The translations under genes were made by a program, and so were the position numbers. Shown here in pieces: positions 1 through 5,690 of a stretch of DNA of 5,690 nucleotides. The stretch is from Holosporales bacterium (lineage in GTDB: Bacteria > Pseudomonadota > Alphaproteobacteria > RUG11792): the NCBI GenBank assembly GCA_031279295.1, contig JAITIT010000059.1:1-5690 (forward strand), read 5' to 3'. The number at the start of each line of letters is the position of its first letter. Position 1 is the first letter of the stretch. Under the pieces are notes generated by a model. That model searched no databases, was not told the DNA's origin, and saw nothing but the letters and a program-made list of their open reading frames with translations.

Positions 1-114
1 TTTAAAACGGATAGACACAGGGATTAATAGGAGGAGATAGAGCATGAAAAATTATACCTGGTAGTTGGTACACCATCACCACTGTCGGGGATACATCAGT
101 GGTTTACTAATACA
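1..114 (+). other. Upstream region with possible gene end and dead-end leader ORF
   Basis: No complete gene is visible. Bases 1-24 read FKTDRHRD in frame 1 before TAA (25-27) and TAG (28-30), which could be the tail of a gene lying left of the window, but eight codons cannot prove it. A strong AGGAGG at 29-34 sits nine bases before ATG at 44-46. That ATG opens only MKNYTW before TAG at 62-64. Frame 1 stays open from 31 onward and runs into the 115-300 ORF, but it has no ATG, GTG or TTG before 115. A good ribosome site facing a six-codon ORF suggests either a disrupted gene start or a leader peptide. I cannot tell which. Confidence 0.35.
29..34 (+). promoter_or_regulatory. Strong Shine-Dalgarno sequence before the six-codon ORF
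   Basis: AGGAGG lies nine bases upstream of ATG 44-46, which is near-ideal geometry for translation initiation. The reading frame it serves ends after six codons, so the site appears orphaned or belongs to a very short leader. The long open frame next to it (frame 1) is one register away, across a run of five A at 47-51. Confidence 0.5.
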
Positions 115-300
115 ATGGCATTGACGATAGCACAGGCTAGGGCAGATGCGATGCTAGATAGGAACTGTACTCCGGAGCCACTGAGAACCGGGCTGAGGGC
201 AGCGATGGTAGTTGCAACCAGCGGTCTAAGGCCAGTACACGAAACAGTCGACGGCTATTATACCCAGGGCTCTGGGTTAGATAAGGATAGCGTAGTATGA
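115..300 (+). CDS. Hypothetical short protein or gene remnant, 61 aa
   Basis: I do not recognise this ORF. It encodes 61 residues, starts MALTIAQARADAM and ends SGLDKDSVV. The first half is Ala/Arg-rich and could be helical; there is no membrane segment or familiar catalytic motif. Codon use (AGG, CTA, GTA, ATA) resembles the neighbouring genes, which slightly favours a present or past coding role. No Shine-Dalgarno precedes ATG 115. The frame is open back to base 31, and joining it to the well-placed ATG 44 would take a one-base change in the A run at 47-51, giving a start of the type MKKLYLVVGTP. It may therefore be the end of a frameshifted gene. It is in the same frame as recG, separated from it by TGA (298-300) and TAG (313-315). 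It may equally be a chance ORF. Confidence 0.25.
   Translation: MALTIAQARADAMLDRNCTPEPLRTGLRAAMVVATSGLRPVHETVDGYYTQGSGLDKDSVV
262..277. other. GC-rich hairpin upstream of recG
   Basis: ACCCAG (262-267) and CTGGGT (272-277) form a perfect six-base-pair stem closed by the four-base loop GGCT. No T-run follows on either strand, so it is not a classical intrinsic terminator. It lies within the last codons of the unidentified ORF and 56 bases before the recG ATG. A role in the recG leader or in mRNA processing is possible but unproven. Confidence 0.35.
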
Positions 301-333
301 TGTGATCATGTGTAGGTTAGTCCTGGGGCAATC

Positions 334-2418
334 ATGAGTACCAGCGTAACGATATTCGATGATATCGGTATTATCGCAGCGAACTACCTGCAGCAGCGCC
401 TAAAGCTACTTAGGAAGCTTTGTGGCAACAGGATTATCGATCTCATCATGCACATGCCATCGTACGTAATCGAGATGATATACACCGAGGCACTTGCTCA
501 GGAGCACGTTGGAAAGCTAGTCACAACCAAGATCGTTGTAACATCCATTGATTCGAACCACTCCAGTCCTACCAGGCCGGTATCAGTATATGGTACCTGC
601 GGAGATTCGGTCGTGGAGATATCTCTCTTCAATTACAAGAGACAGTTTGCTCAGAAGGTATATGTCCCAGGGAAACCAGCATACATCACAGGAAAGCTCT
701 GTACCAATTTCTCCGGTGGATTTCAGTTCATCAATCCGCAAAAGCTTGTGAGTGTATCTGAGATGCGTCGCAAAGACTGCTTCTCAAATGTTTACCCGCT
801 GACAGCTGGCATATCGCAGCTTACGATGATCGTTACCATAAAGAACGCCCTCAAGATACTGGAGCGGACTGATATCCGCGAGTGGTTACCAGAACATGTT
901 ATCGCCTCAAATAACTTCCCATCGTTTCGAGAGTCACTGATTACGGTCCACAATCCACGATCGCTCACAGAGCGACAGTTGAACTCCGCTGCAAGACGCA
1001 GGCTGTGTTTTGATGAGCTGTTAGCAGAGCAACTTCTGTTAAGGCTTAGCGACACGAAAACTAAGGAAGGTAATGTCATAAAGAACGGCAAGACCTTGAT
1101 ATCAAGGTTAGTGAAGGACTTACCATTCGCATTGACTCAATCACAAATGAAAGTTATAGATGAGATATTTCGCGACCTTGAAGGTGGCAAGCCGATGGCG
1201 AGATTGCTGCAGGGAGACGTCGGCTCTGGAAAGACTATTGTCGCTATCATTGCCTCACTCTGCGTAATTGAAAGTGGGTACCAATGCGCTGTGCTGGCTC
1301 CAACCGAGATGTTAGCATGTCAGCACTATGCGACCTTTTCATCATATCTATCTGCCCTAGGCATTAGTGTTGAGATCCTAACGGCTAGTGAGAAAGGAAA
1401 AAGGCGGCATGAAATCCTCGCCAACATTGCAGCCGGAGTAGCGAATGTGGTGATAGGAACTCATGCAATCATTTCGGACGGCGTCAAATTCCACAACCTC
1501 GGATTCGTCGTAGTAGACGAACAACATCGATTTGGAGTGACTCAAAGACTACGTCTGATAACGAAGGGAAACTCACCACACATCCTCAGCATGACAGCCA
1601 CACCGATTCCGCGAACCACCATCATGTCTGCATACGGGGACATCGCAGTATCTGCAATCATTGAGAAGCCGATTGGCCGGAGTGAAGTAATAACGAAAGC
1701 AATCCCCATTAACAAGATCTCAATTATTACTGACTCTGTCAAGGGCATAATAGCAAAGGGTCAAAAAGTTTATTGGGTGTGTCCACTGATTGAGGAGAGC
1801 GAGAAGCTCACATACACCTGCGTTACAAACAGGTTCATGGCGCTTAAGGAGATTTTCGGAGATGAGGTTGCAATGCTGCATGGACGTCAAAAGGTTGTCG
1901 AGAAGCAGAACATATTCGAGAGTTTCAAAACTGGCGGATGCAACATACTGGTCTCAACAACAGTAATTGAAGTAGGGATTGACGTTCCAACTGCGAGTGT
2001 GATTATAATAGAGAATGCAGAGAAGTTCGGTCTTGCCCAGCTGCACCAACTCCGTGGGAGGGTCGGGAGGAGCACATTGCAATCGTACTGCATTCTTCTC
2101 TATGATTGCAGACTTTCTGAAGTAGCAAGAAAGCGCCTGAATACGCTATGCGAAAGCAACGACGGATTCTACATAGCCGAGCAGGATCTTCTACTTAGGG
2201 GAGGGGGTGAGATTCTTGGAACAAAGCAGAGTTGTCAGAAATCGTACAGGACATTCGATATGCATGACCCTGCTAACAATAAATTACTACTACCACTCCT
2301 GCAACAGGTGTCAGCACGAGCAACAAATGTCATAGAGCACGAGCTAATCGGAAAGTACGACACGCTCCTCAAGATTTTTGCTACTGAAGACCATGTGCAT
2401 CTGAAGGCATCATTTTAA
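334..2418 (+). CDS. recG: ATP-dependent DNA helicase RecG
   Basis: RecG is a superfamily 2 double-stranded DNA translocase that reverses stalled replication forks and drives branch migration of Holliday junctions during repair. The 694 residues match the usual family length. The N-terminal part is divergent but has the wedge (OB-fold) region at about residues 55-140, then YPLTAGISQ (154-162) and RRRLCFDELLAEQL (221-234). Helicase motifs follow: Walker A GDVGSGKT (294-301), motif II DEQHRFG (395-401), motif III TATPIPRT (421-428), motif V STTVIEVGID (541-550) and motif VI QLRGRVGR (572-579). The C-terminal block LLLRGGGEILGTKQS (619-633) corresponds to the usual RGPG-type block with Gly in place of Pro. 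ATG 334 is chosen because TAG (313-315) closes the frame upstream and the N-terminus has normal length; only a weak TGGGG precedes it. recG converges on prmC-ftsK. All catalytic motifs are intact, so I infer an active enzyme. Confidence 0.97.
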   Translation: MSTSVTIFDDIGIIAANYLQQRLKLLRKLCGNRIIDLIMHMPSYVIEMIYTEALAQEHVGKLVTTKIVVTSIDSNHSSPTRPVSVYGTCGDSVVEISLFNYKRQFAQKVYVPGKPAYITGKLCTNFSGGFQFINPQKLVSVSEMRRKDCFSNVYPLTAGISQLTMIVTIKNALKILERTDIREWLPEHVIASNNFPSFRESLITVHNPRSLTERQLNSAARRRLCFDELLAEQLLLRLSDTKTKEGNVIKNGKTLISRLVKDLPFALTQSQMKVIDEIFRDLEGGKPMARLLQGDVGSGKTIVAIIASLCVIESGYQCAVLAPTEMLACQHYATFSSYLSALGISVEILTASEKGKRRHEILANIAAGVANVVIGTHAIISDGVKFHNLGFVVVDEQHRFGVTQRLRLITKGNSPHILSMTATPIPRTTIMSAYGDIAVSAIIEKPIGRSEVITKAIPINKISIITDSVKGIIAKGQKVYWVCPLIEESEKLTYTCVTNRFMALKEIFGDEVAMLHGRQKVVEKQNIFESFKTGGCNILVSTTVIEVGIDVPTASVIIIENAEKFGLAQLHQLRGRVGRSTLQSYCILLYDCRLSEVARKRLNTLCESNDGFYIAEQDLLLRGGGEILGTKQSCQKSYRTFDMHDPANNKLLLPLLQQVSARATNVIEHELIGKYDTLLKIFATEDHVHLKASF

Positions 2419-2439
2419 CGCGCAACGGCATCTACGTAT

Positions 2440-2460
2440 CGAGAGTGGTATAAACTCTTG
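2440..2460. other. Hairpin downstream of recG, possible 3'-end structure
   Basis: CGAGAGT (2440-2446) pairs with ACTCTTG (2454-2460) through seven pairs including one G-T wobble, around the loop GGTATAA. The stem can extend by T-G and A-T on the outside (2438-2462). It begins about 20 bases after the recG stop codon, where an mRNA 3'-end structure is expected, but no T-run follows, so it does not meet intrinsic-terminator criteria. Confidence 0.4.
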
Positions 2461-2481
2461 GTCAGGTATCATGATGCTGAC
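2461..2481. other. Second hairpin abutting the first
   Basis: GTCAG (2461-2465) pairs perfectly with CTGAC (2477-2481), leaving an 11-base loop that contains the self-complementary ATCATGAT. It starts at the base after the preceding hairpin ends, so the two could stack as a tandem structure at the end of the recG transcript. The stem is short and no T-run follows; chance occurrence is possible. Confidence 0.3.
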
Positions 2482-2671
2482 ATACGTACCAACCCTAGCT
2501 ACTTTTTCGGCGGGCTACTACTTGCCAAAGCATTGATGAAGGTTCTGTATATGAGAATTAATCACCGTTGGTGCTATATCACTTTCTAGCATATGTGAAA
2601 TGTTTGAAACACTACAACAGAGTCCACTCTTTGTGCGTCAGATGTCTCCCTGAATTTTGCAAAGCAAGGAA

Positions 2672-3496
2672 CTAAAAGGAATCGAATAGGCATAAAGTAA
2701 TAACCCTAGGAATGCCATTAAGATCATTGTTGATACTCACTACCTTCATTCCATGCTCAATGTTAGCGACCTTCTCTCTTTGATCGAACCCGACCTCTAT
2801 GAATGCCTTGCCCCCGCGTTTCAGAAAATTCTTCATCTTCGGCAGAATGGTGATGTATGCATTCATACCTTCTTCACCGGCGAAGAGCGCAATTTCTGGA
2901 TCGAACGAGGTAGCAACGTCAAGTTCGAAGTTTGTGGAAACGTATGGTGGGTTACATGTGATGATATCAAATATGCCAGATACGTTTGTAAACCAGTCAC
3001 TCAAAATAAACTCACACCTAGTGCTCACATCTAAGTTACATGCGTTTTCCAGTGCCACAGCTATGGCGTTCGCATCAATATCCACAAAGCTGCACACTGC
3101 ATTTTTGTACATGGTCAATAGCGAAAGCCCTATGCAGCCGGTACCGCTTCCGAGATCGAGGATGGTCAGGTGCTCATCCAAACTACGATAGTACTTAGTG
3201 ACCAGGTCGATGATCAGTTCAGTCTCCGGCCGCGGGTCCATGGTGTACTTATTCGTCTTGAATTCTATCCCGTAGAACTCCTTCTTCTGGATAATCTTGG
3301 AGACTGGCTCCCCTGATGCTAGTCTCCTCAGCCCATTGCAGACGGATGGTTGGATGGCGAGAGGTACATTAACATGGGTCTTGAAGAACAAGTCATGGTA
3401 CGAGCATCCAAACATATGGGCTAATAATTTTATTGCATCATCTCTGCGTACGGTATATTCTTTGAGCAGGGAGGAGATGACCATTATGTCTGACAT
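2672..3496 (-). CDS. prmC: Peptide chain release factor N5-glutamine methyltransferase PrmC (HemK)
   Basis: PrmC uses S-adenosylmethionine to methylate the glutamine of the GGQ motif in release factors RF1 and RF2, which raises the efficiency of translation termination in the cytosol. The 274 residues match the family length. The N-terminal helical domain (about 1-80) ends in GEPVSKI (62-68) and EFYG (73-76). The PRPETE motif is at 88-93, the SAM-binding motif I LDLGSGTGCIGL at 113-124, the acidic residue after strand 2 in FVDIDANA (137-144), and the catalytic NPPY, which binds the target glutamine, at 182-185. It follows ftsK with one base between the ftsK TAG and this ATG, which points to coupled translation. 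GGGAG lies 13 bases before the ATG. A second ATG at codon 5 has AGGA 11 bases upstream and is an alternative start. The function is secure; the exact start is not. Confidence 0.96.
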   Translation of the reverse strand: MSDIMVISSLLKEYTVRRDDAIKLLAHMFGCSYHDLFFKTHVNVPLAIQPSVCNGLRRLASGEPVSKIIQKKEFYGIEFKTNKYTMDPRPETELIIDLVTKYYRSLDEHLTILDLGSGTGCIGLSLLTMYKNAVCSFVDIDANAIAVALENACNLDVSTRCEFILSDWFTNVSGIFDIITCNPPYVSTNFELDVATSFDPEIALFAGEEGMNAYITILPKMKNFLKRGGKAFIEVGFDQREKVANIEHGMKVVSINNDLNGIPRVITLCLFDSF

Positions 3497-3497
3497 C

Positions 3498-5690
3498 CTA
3501 TATCAGGATCTCCCGTTTGCCAGTGTGGTTAGGAGCTGAAACAAGACCTTTCGTTTCCATCTCCTCTATGATGCGTGCAGCCCTATTATATCCTATCTGC
3601 AGCTTTCTCTGAAGGTAACTGATTGAGCATTTCCGATCGTTAGCGACGATTTCTATGGCTTTGGCGTACATCTCATCACTACTAGCAGATTGGTTGCCGA
3701 ATCCTAAATCCAGATCATCGTCAACGGATTGCTCTCCCACTATATCAACGTAGCTGGGCTCCTCTTGGTTTCTAATAAACTCGACGACACGTTCAACCTC
3801 ACTGTCCTTAACGAATGGACCGTGAACTCTTTGAATTCGACCGGCTCCAGACATGTATAACATATCACCTTGCCCGAGAAGTTGCTCGGCTCCTTGTTCT
3901 CCGAGGATTGTTCTACTGTCGATTTTTGACGTGACCTGAAAGCTAACCCTCGTTGGAAAGTTGGCCTTGATCGTACCAGTAATGACATCAACAGACGGTC
4001 TCTGAGTAGCCATGATAAGGTGGATTCCGGCGGCTCTTGCCATTTGTGCTAGCCGCTGAATTGCAGACTCAACGTCCTTCCCAGCAACTAACATTAGGTC
4101 CGCCATCTCATCGACGATCACCACAATGTACGGCATCTCGGCGAACTCAAACTGTTGTATCTCAAAGATGGGCTTACCAGTTTCTTGCTCGAATCCAGTC
4201 TGAACCTTCCTCACGAGTAGATCACCATTCTCCTTCGATTCAGCGAGCTTCTTGTTGAATCCATCGATGTTACGAGCACCAAGCTTCGACATTTGCCTGT
4301 ATCGATTCTCCATTTCGGCTACTGCCCACTTGAGTGCGAATATCGCCTTCTTGGGATCTGTAACTACCGGAGTGAGGAGGTGTGGTATCTCATCATACAC
4401 AGAGAGCTCCAACATCTTTGGGTCGATCATTATGAGTTTGCAGTCCTTTGGAGTGAACCTGTACAAGATCGACAAGATCATGGCATTGACAGAGACTGAC
4501 TTCCCGGAGCCTGTAGTTCCAGCTATTAGCAAGTGCGGCATCTTTGCAAGATCCGCCATAATCGGGGTGCCGCTGATATCCTTCCCAAGGATGAGTGGTA
4601 TCCCGGTTGTCATTCCTCTGTAGGCATCAGATGATAGGAGTTCGCTCAGATACACGGTGTGTCTGTTCTTGTTCGGGAGTTCGATCCCTATCGCGTTCTG
4701 GCCTGGTATTATTGCAATCCTTGCTGAAATTGCCTTCATCGATCTTGCTATGTCATCGCTCAAACTTATGATCCTCGACGTTTTAATTCCAGGGGCTGGA
4801 CGGAACTCAAACATAGTCACTACTGGTCCCTGCCTGACGTTAAGGACTTCTCCGTTGATTCCGAACTCTTCGAGTACATTACGGAGCTCAGCGGAGACGA
4901 CGGCGATCTTACCCTCATCCTGTTTGTATTCTTTTTCCGAGTGCCTCTCGAGAAGTTCGACGTTTGGAAGGGAGTATATTCCAGCTACGGTGGGTGGCAT
5001 CGCGCCTATCGCATTTTCATCTTGCTGCTTCCCCCCCCGCTGCCTTTCAGGGGAATTGGTCGGTGTGGTATCAATACTGGAAGCTCCTCGAGCCTCCCAT
5101 ACAACATTCGACCTGCGCAGCTTTCTCGTCTTGGCCCTAATGATTGGTAAGGATAGTACCGCTTGAATCACGCGATGCGCACAGCTAACAAACAAACTGA
5201 GGTTGATGAACAGTACTGTTTTTAAAAGGACTAACCATATCACGACGATAGCGAGGAAAATCCAATTGCAGATATCACTTTGCCGCAGGATGTCGATGAA
5301 TATGATCTTAGCCAGCACGTAACCGACGAACCCACCGGCGTAGTACTCCAGGCCAGCCGCCTTGATAATAGAGCTACATGGCTGATATGTTGAGATGATG
5401 TTAAAGACGACACTCCCCAGAGCTATGAATGACATGAGCAGCGCCGTCTTGCTTCGGATGTGATGTATTTTGCCAGTGATGAAGTTGACGCCCCAGACGG
5501 CTAGCACCACCATGATGAGATAGCTCAACAACCCGAAGGACTGTCCTAGAATGTCAGCTGTATAGGCACCAATTTGACCCAGCAAATTTGTTGTGCGTTC
5601 TGATGACCGGACGAAACAGCAGTTATCATACGGCGCATACGATATCATGGATGCGATACAAAGCAGCGCTAGTACGACCAAGAAGACTCC
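3498..5690 (-). CDS. ftsK: DNA translocase FtsK (N-terminus cut by window edge)
   Basis: FtsK is a septum-located, membrane-anchored hexameric pump that moves chromosomal DNA and helps resolve the terminus region at division. The frame is open to the window edge. The first possible start inside is TTG at 5681, but the codons before it (GVF) continue the first hydrophobic segment, so the true start probably lies outside. Counting from that TTG (727 residues): four to five hydrophobic segments at about 1-17, 50-68, 79-97, 113-130 and 138-168; a basic, Pro/Gln-rich linker at about 180-245; the alpha/beta motor with Walker A AGTTGSGKS (387-395) and Walker B VVIVDEMAD (520-528), then MATQRPSVDV (557-566); and the C-terminal gamma winged helix (about 668-727), with SYLQRKLQIGYNRAARIIEE (688-707), which in this family reads KOPS-type polarity sites. 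The linker is short, as is usual in alphaproteobacteria, and contains an eight-G tract. The gene ends in TAG one base before prmC. Confidence 0.97.
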   Translation of the reverse strand, partial: GVFLVVLALLCIASMISYAPYDNCCFVRSSERTTNLLGQIGAYTADILGQSFGLLSYLIMVVLAVWGVNFITGKIHHIRSKTALLMSFIALGSVVFNIISTYQPCSSIIKAAGLEYYAGGFVGYVLAKIIFIDILRQSDICNWIFLAIVVIWLVLLKTVLFINLSLFVSCAHRVIQAVLSLPIIRAKTRKLRRSNVVWEARGASSIDTTPTNSPERQRGGKQQDENAIGAMPPTVAGIYSLPNVELLERHSEKEYKQDEGKIAVVSAELRNVLEEFGINGEVLNVRQGPVVTMFEFRPAPGIKTSRIISLSDDIARSMKAISARIAIIPGQNAIGIELPNKNRHTVYLSELLSSDAYRGMTTGIPLILGKDISGTPIMADLAKMPHLLIAGTTGSGKSVSVNAMILSILYRFTPKDCKLIMIDPKMLELSVYDEIPHLLTPVVTDPKKAIFALKWAVAEMENRYRQMSKLGARNIDGFNKKLAESKENGDLLVRKVQTGFEQETGKPIFEIQQFEFAEMPYIVVIVDEMADLMLVAGKDVESAIQRLAQMARAAGIHLIMATQRPSVDVITGTIKANFPTRVSFQVTSKIDSRTILGEQGAEQLLGQGDMLYMSGAGRIQRVHGPFVKDSEVERVVEFIRNQEEPSYVDIVGEQSVDDDLDLGFGNQSASSDEMYAKAIEIVANDRKCSISYLQRKLQIGYNRAARIIEEMETKGLVSAPNHTGKREILI
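5031..5038 (-). repeat. Eight-G homopolymer inside the ftsK linker
   Basis: On the coding (minus) strand eight consecutive G encode the end of Arg215 and Gly216-Gly217 (numbering from the TTG at 5681), in the linker between the membrane domain and the motor. Losing one G would bring an in-frame TAG within about nine codons, and gaining one G would bring TGA within about six. Either slip would remove the whole motor and gamma domain and would leave only the membrane part. Confidence 0.85.

Larger units (their letters stand above)
2419..2671. other. Convergent intergenic region between recG and prmC
   Basis: This is the 253-base gap between the facing 3' ends of recG and prmC. I find no RNA gene or ATG-started ORF of useful length in it. 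Directly after the recG TAA the same frame stays open for 56 codons to TAG (2587-2589), and its translation includes YREWYKLLVRYHDADIRTNP. A second plus-strand frame is open from about 2564 to a TAA near 2674 and reads Cys-, His- and Lys-rich. Neither has a convincing start or ribosome site. Two adjacent hairpins lie at 2440-2481. Neither strand shows a GC stem followed by a T-run, so any terminator is atypical or Rho-dependent. The region may be a decayed gene remnant or plain spacer. Confidence 0.5.

Noticed and set aside
52..112. Frame 3 reading with a WYTITTVGD string, similar to a potassium-channel filter
   Set aside because: The stretch is about 20 codons, has no start, ends at TAA, lacks the GYGD filter and pore helices, and is best explained by chance.
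35..297. Minus-strand open frame through about 90-256 with a hydrophobic Ala/Ser/Leu-rich translation
   Set aside because: It has no ATG, GTG or TTG start and is simply the codon-by-codon complement of the plus-strand frame 1.
792..1091. Minus-strand ORF (99 codons) opposite recG
   Set aside because: It is antisense to the conserved RecG wedge-to-helicase region and shows no family features of its own.
2496..2520. Possible terminator around TAGC...GCTA with a T5 run at 2503-2507
   Set aside because: The T-run lies inside the would-be loop rather than after the stem, and the stem is only four pairs.
2753..3191. Overlapping plus-strand ORFs of 93 and 130 codons opposite prmC
   Set aside because: Both are complements of the PrmC methyltransferase domain, whose motifs are unmistakable on the minus strand.
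4252..4623. Plus-strand ORF (123 codons) opposite the FtsK motor
   Set aside because: It is antisense to the Walker A region of FtsK; its translation has no coherent features.
4657..5166. Long plus-strand ORF (169 codons) opposite ftsK
   Set aside because: It lies fully antisense to a well-supported ftsK reading frame, has no recognisable motif and no ribosome site that I can see; it is a shadow ORF.
1..5690. tRNA, rRNA, CRISPR array, insertion sequence or defence-type system
   Set aside because: I read both strands for cloverleaf arms, regularly spaced repeats, terminal inverted repeats and transposase-like motifs and found none; nearly all the window is accounted for by three housekeeping genes.

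Overview
The window looks like a conserved housekeeping stretch of a bacterial chromosome, most likely from an alphaproteobacterium of the order Rickettsiales (Anaplasmataceae-like). The FtsK motor block is of the alphaproteobacterial type, for example MARAAGIHLIMATQRPSVDV followed by ITGTIKANFPTR. Base composition is moderate (mid-40s % GC by eye). Codon use favours AGG/AGA for Arg and ATA for Ile, and RecG is divergent outside its catalytic motifs, which fits a reduced intracellular genome. The taxonomic call is an inference from motif style, not from a search.

Layout: (1) Bases 1-333 hold no recognisable gene. There is a strong Shine-Dalgarno sequence in front of a six-codon dead-end ORF, a short unidentified ORF (115-300) that stays open well upstream of its only ATG, and a GC-rich hairpin at 262-277. 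(2) Bases 334-2418 (+) encode a full-length RecG branch-migration helicase. (3) Bases 2419-2671 are a convergent intergenic region with two back-to-back hairpins just after the recG stop and a 56-codon open stretch in the recG frame, but no classical U-tailed terminator. (4) Bases 2672-3496 (-) encode PrmC (HemK), the release-factor glutamine methyltransferase. (5) Bases 3498-5690 (-) encode the DNA translocase FtsK; its N-terminus runs off the right edge of the window.

ftsK and prmC are read in the same direction, with only one base between the ftsK stop and the prmC ATG, so they are very probably one transcription unit with coupled translation. recG runs towards them from the other side. 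Each gene has a core role: RecG in fork and recombination repair, FtsK in chromosome segregation at the septum, and PrmC in translation termination. I see no accessory, defence or mobile system here. The observations most worth checking are an eight-G tract inside the ftsK linker, the decayed-looking region before recG, and the open, structured recG-prmC gap.
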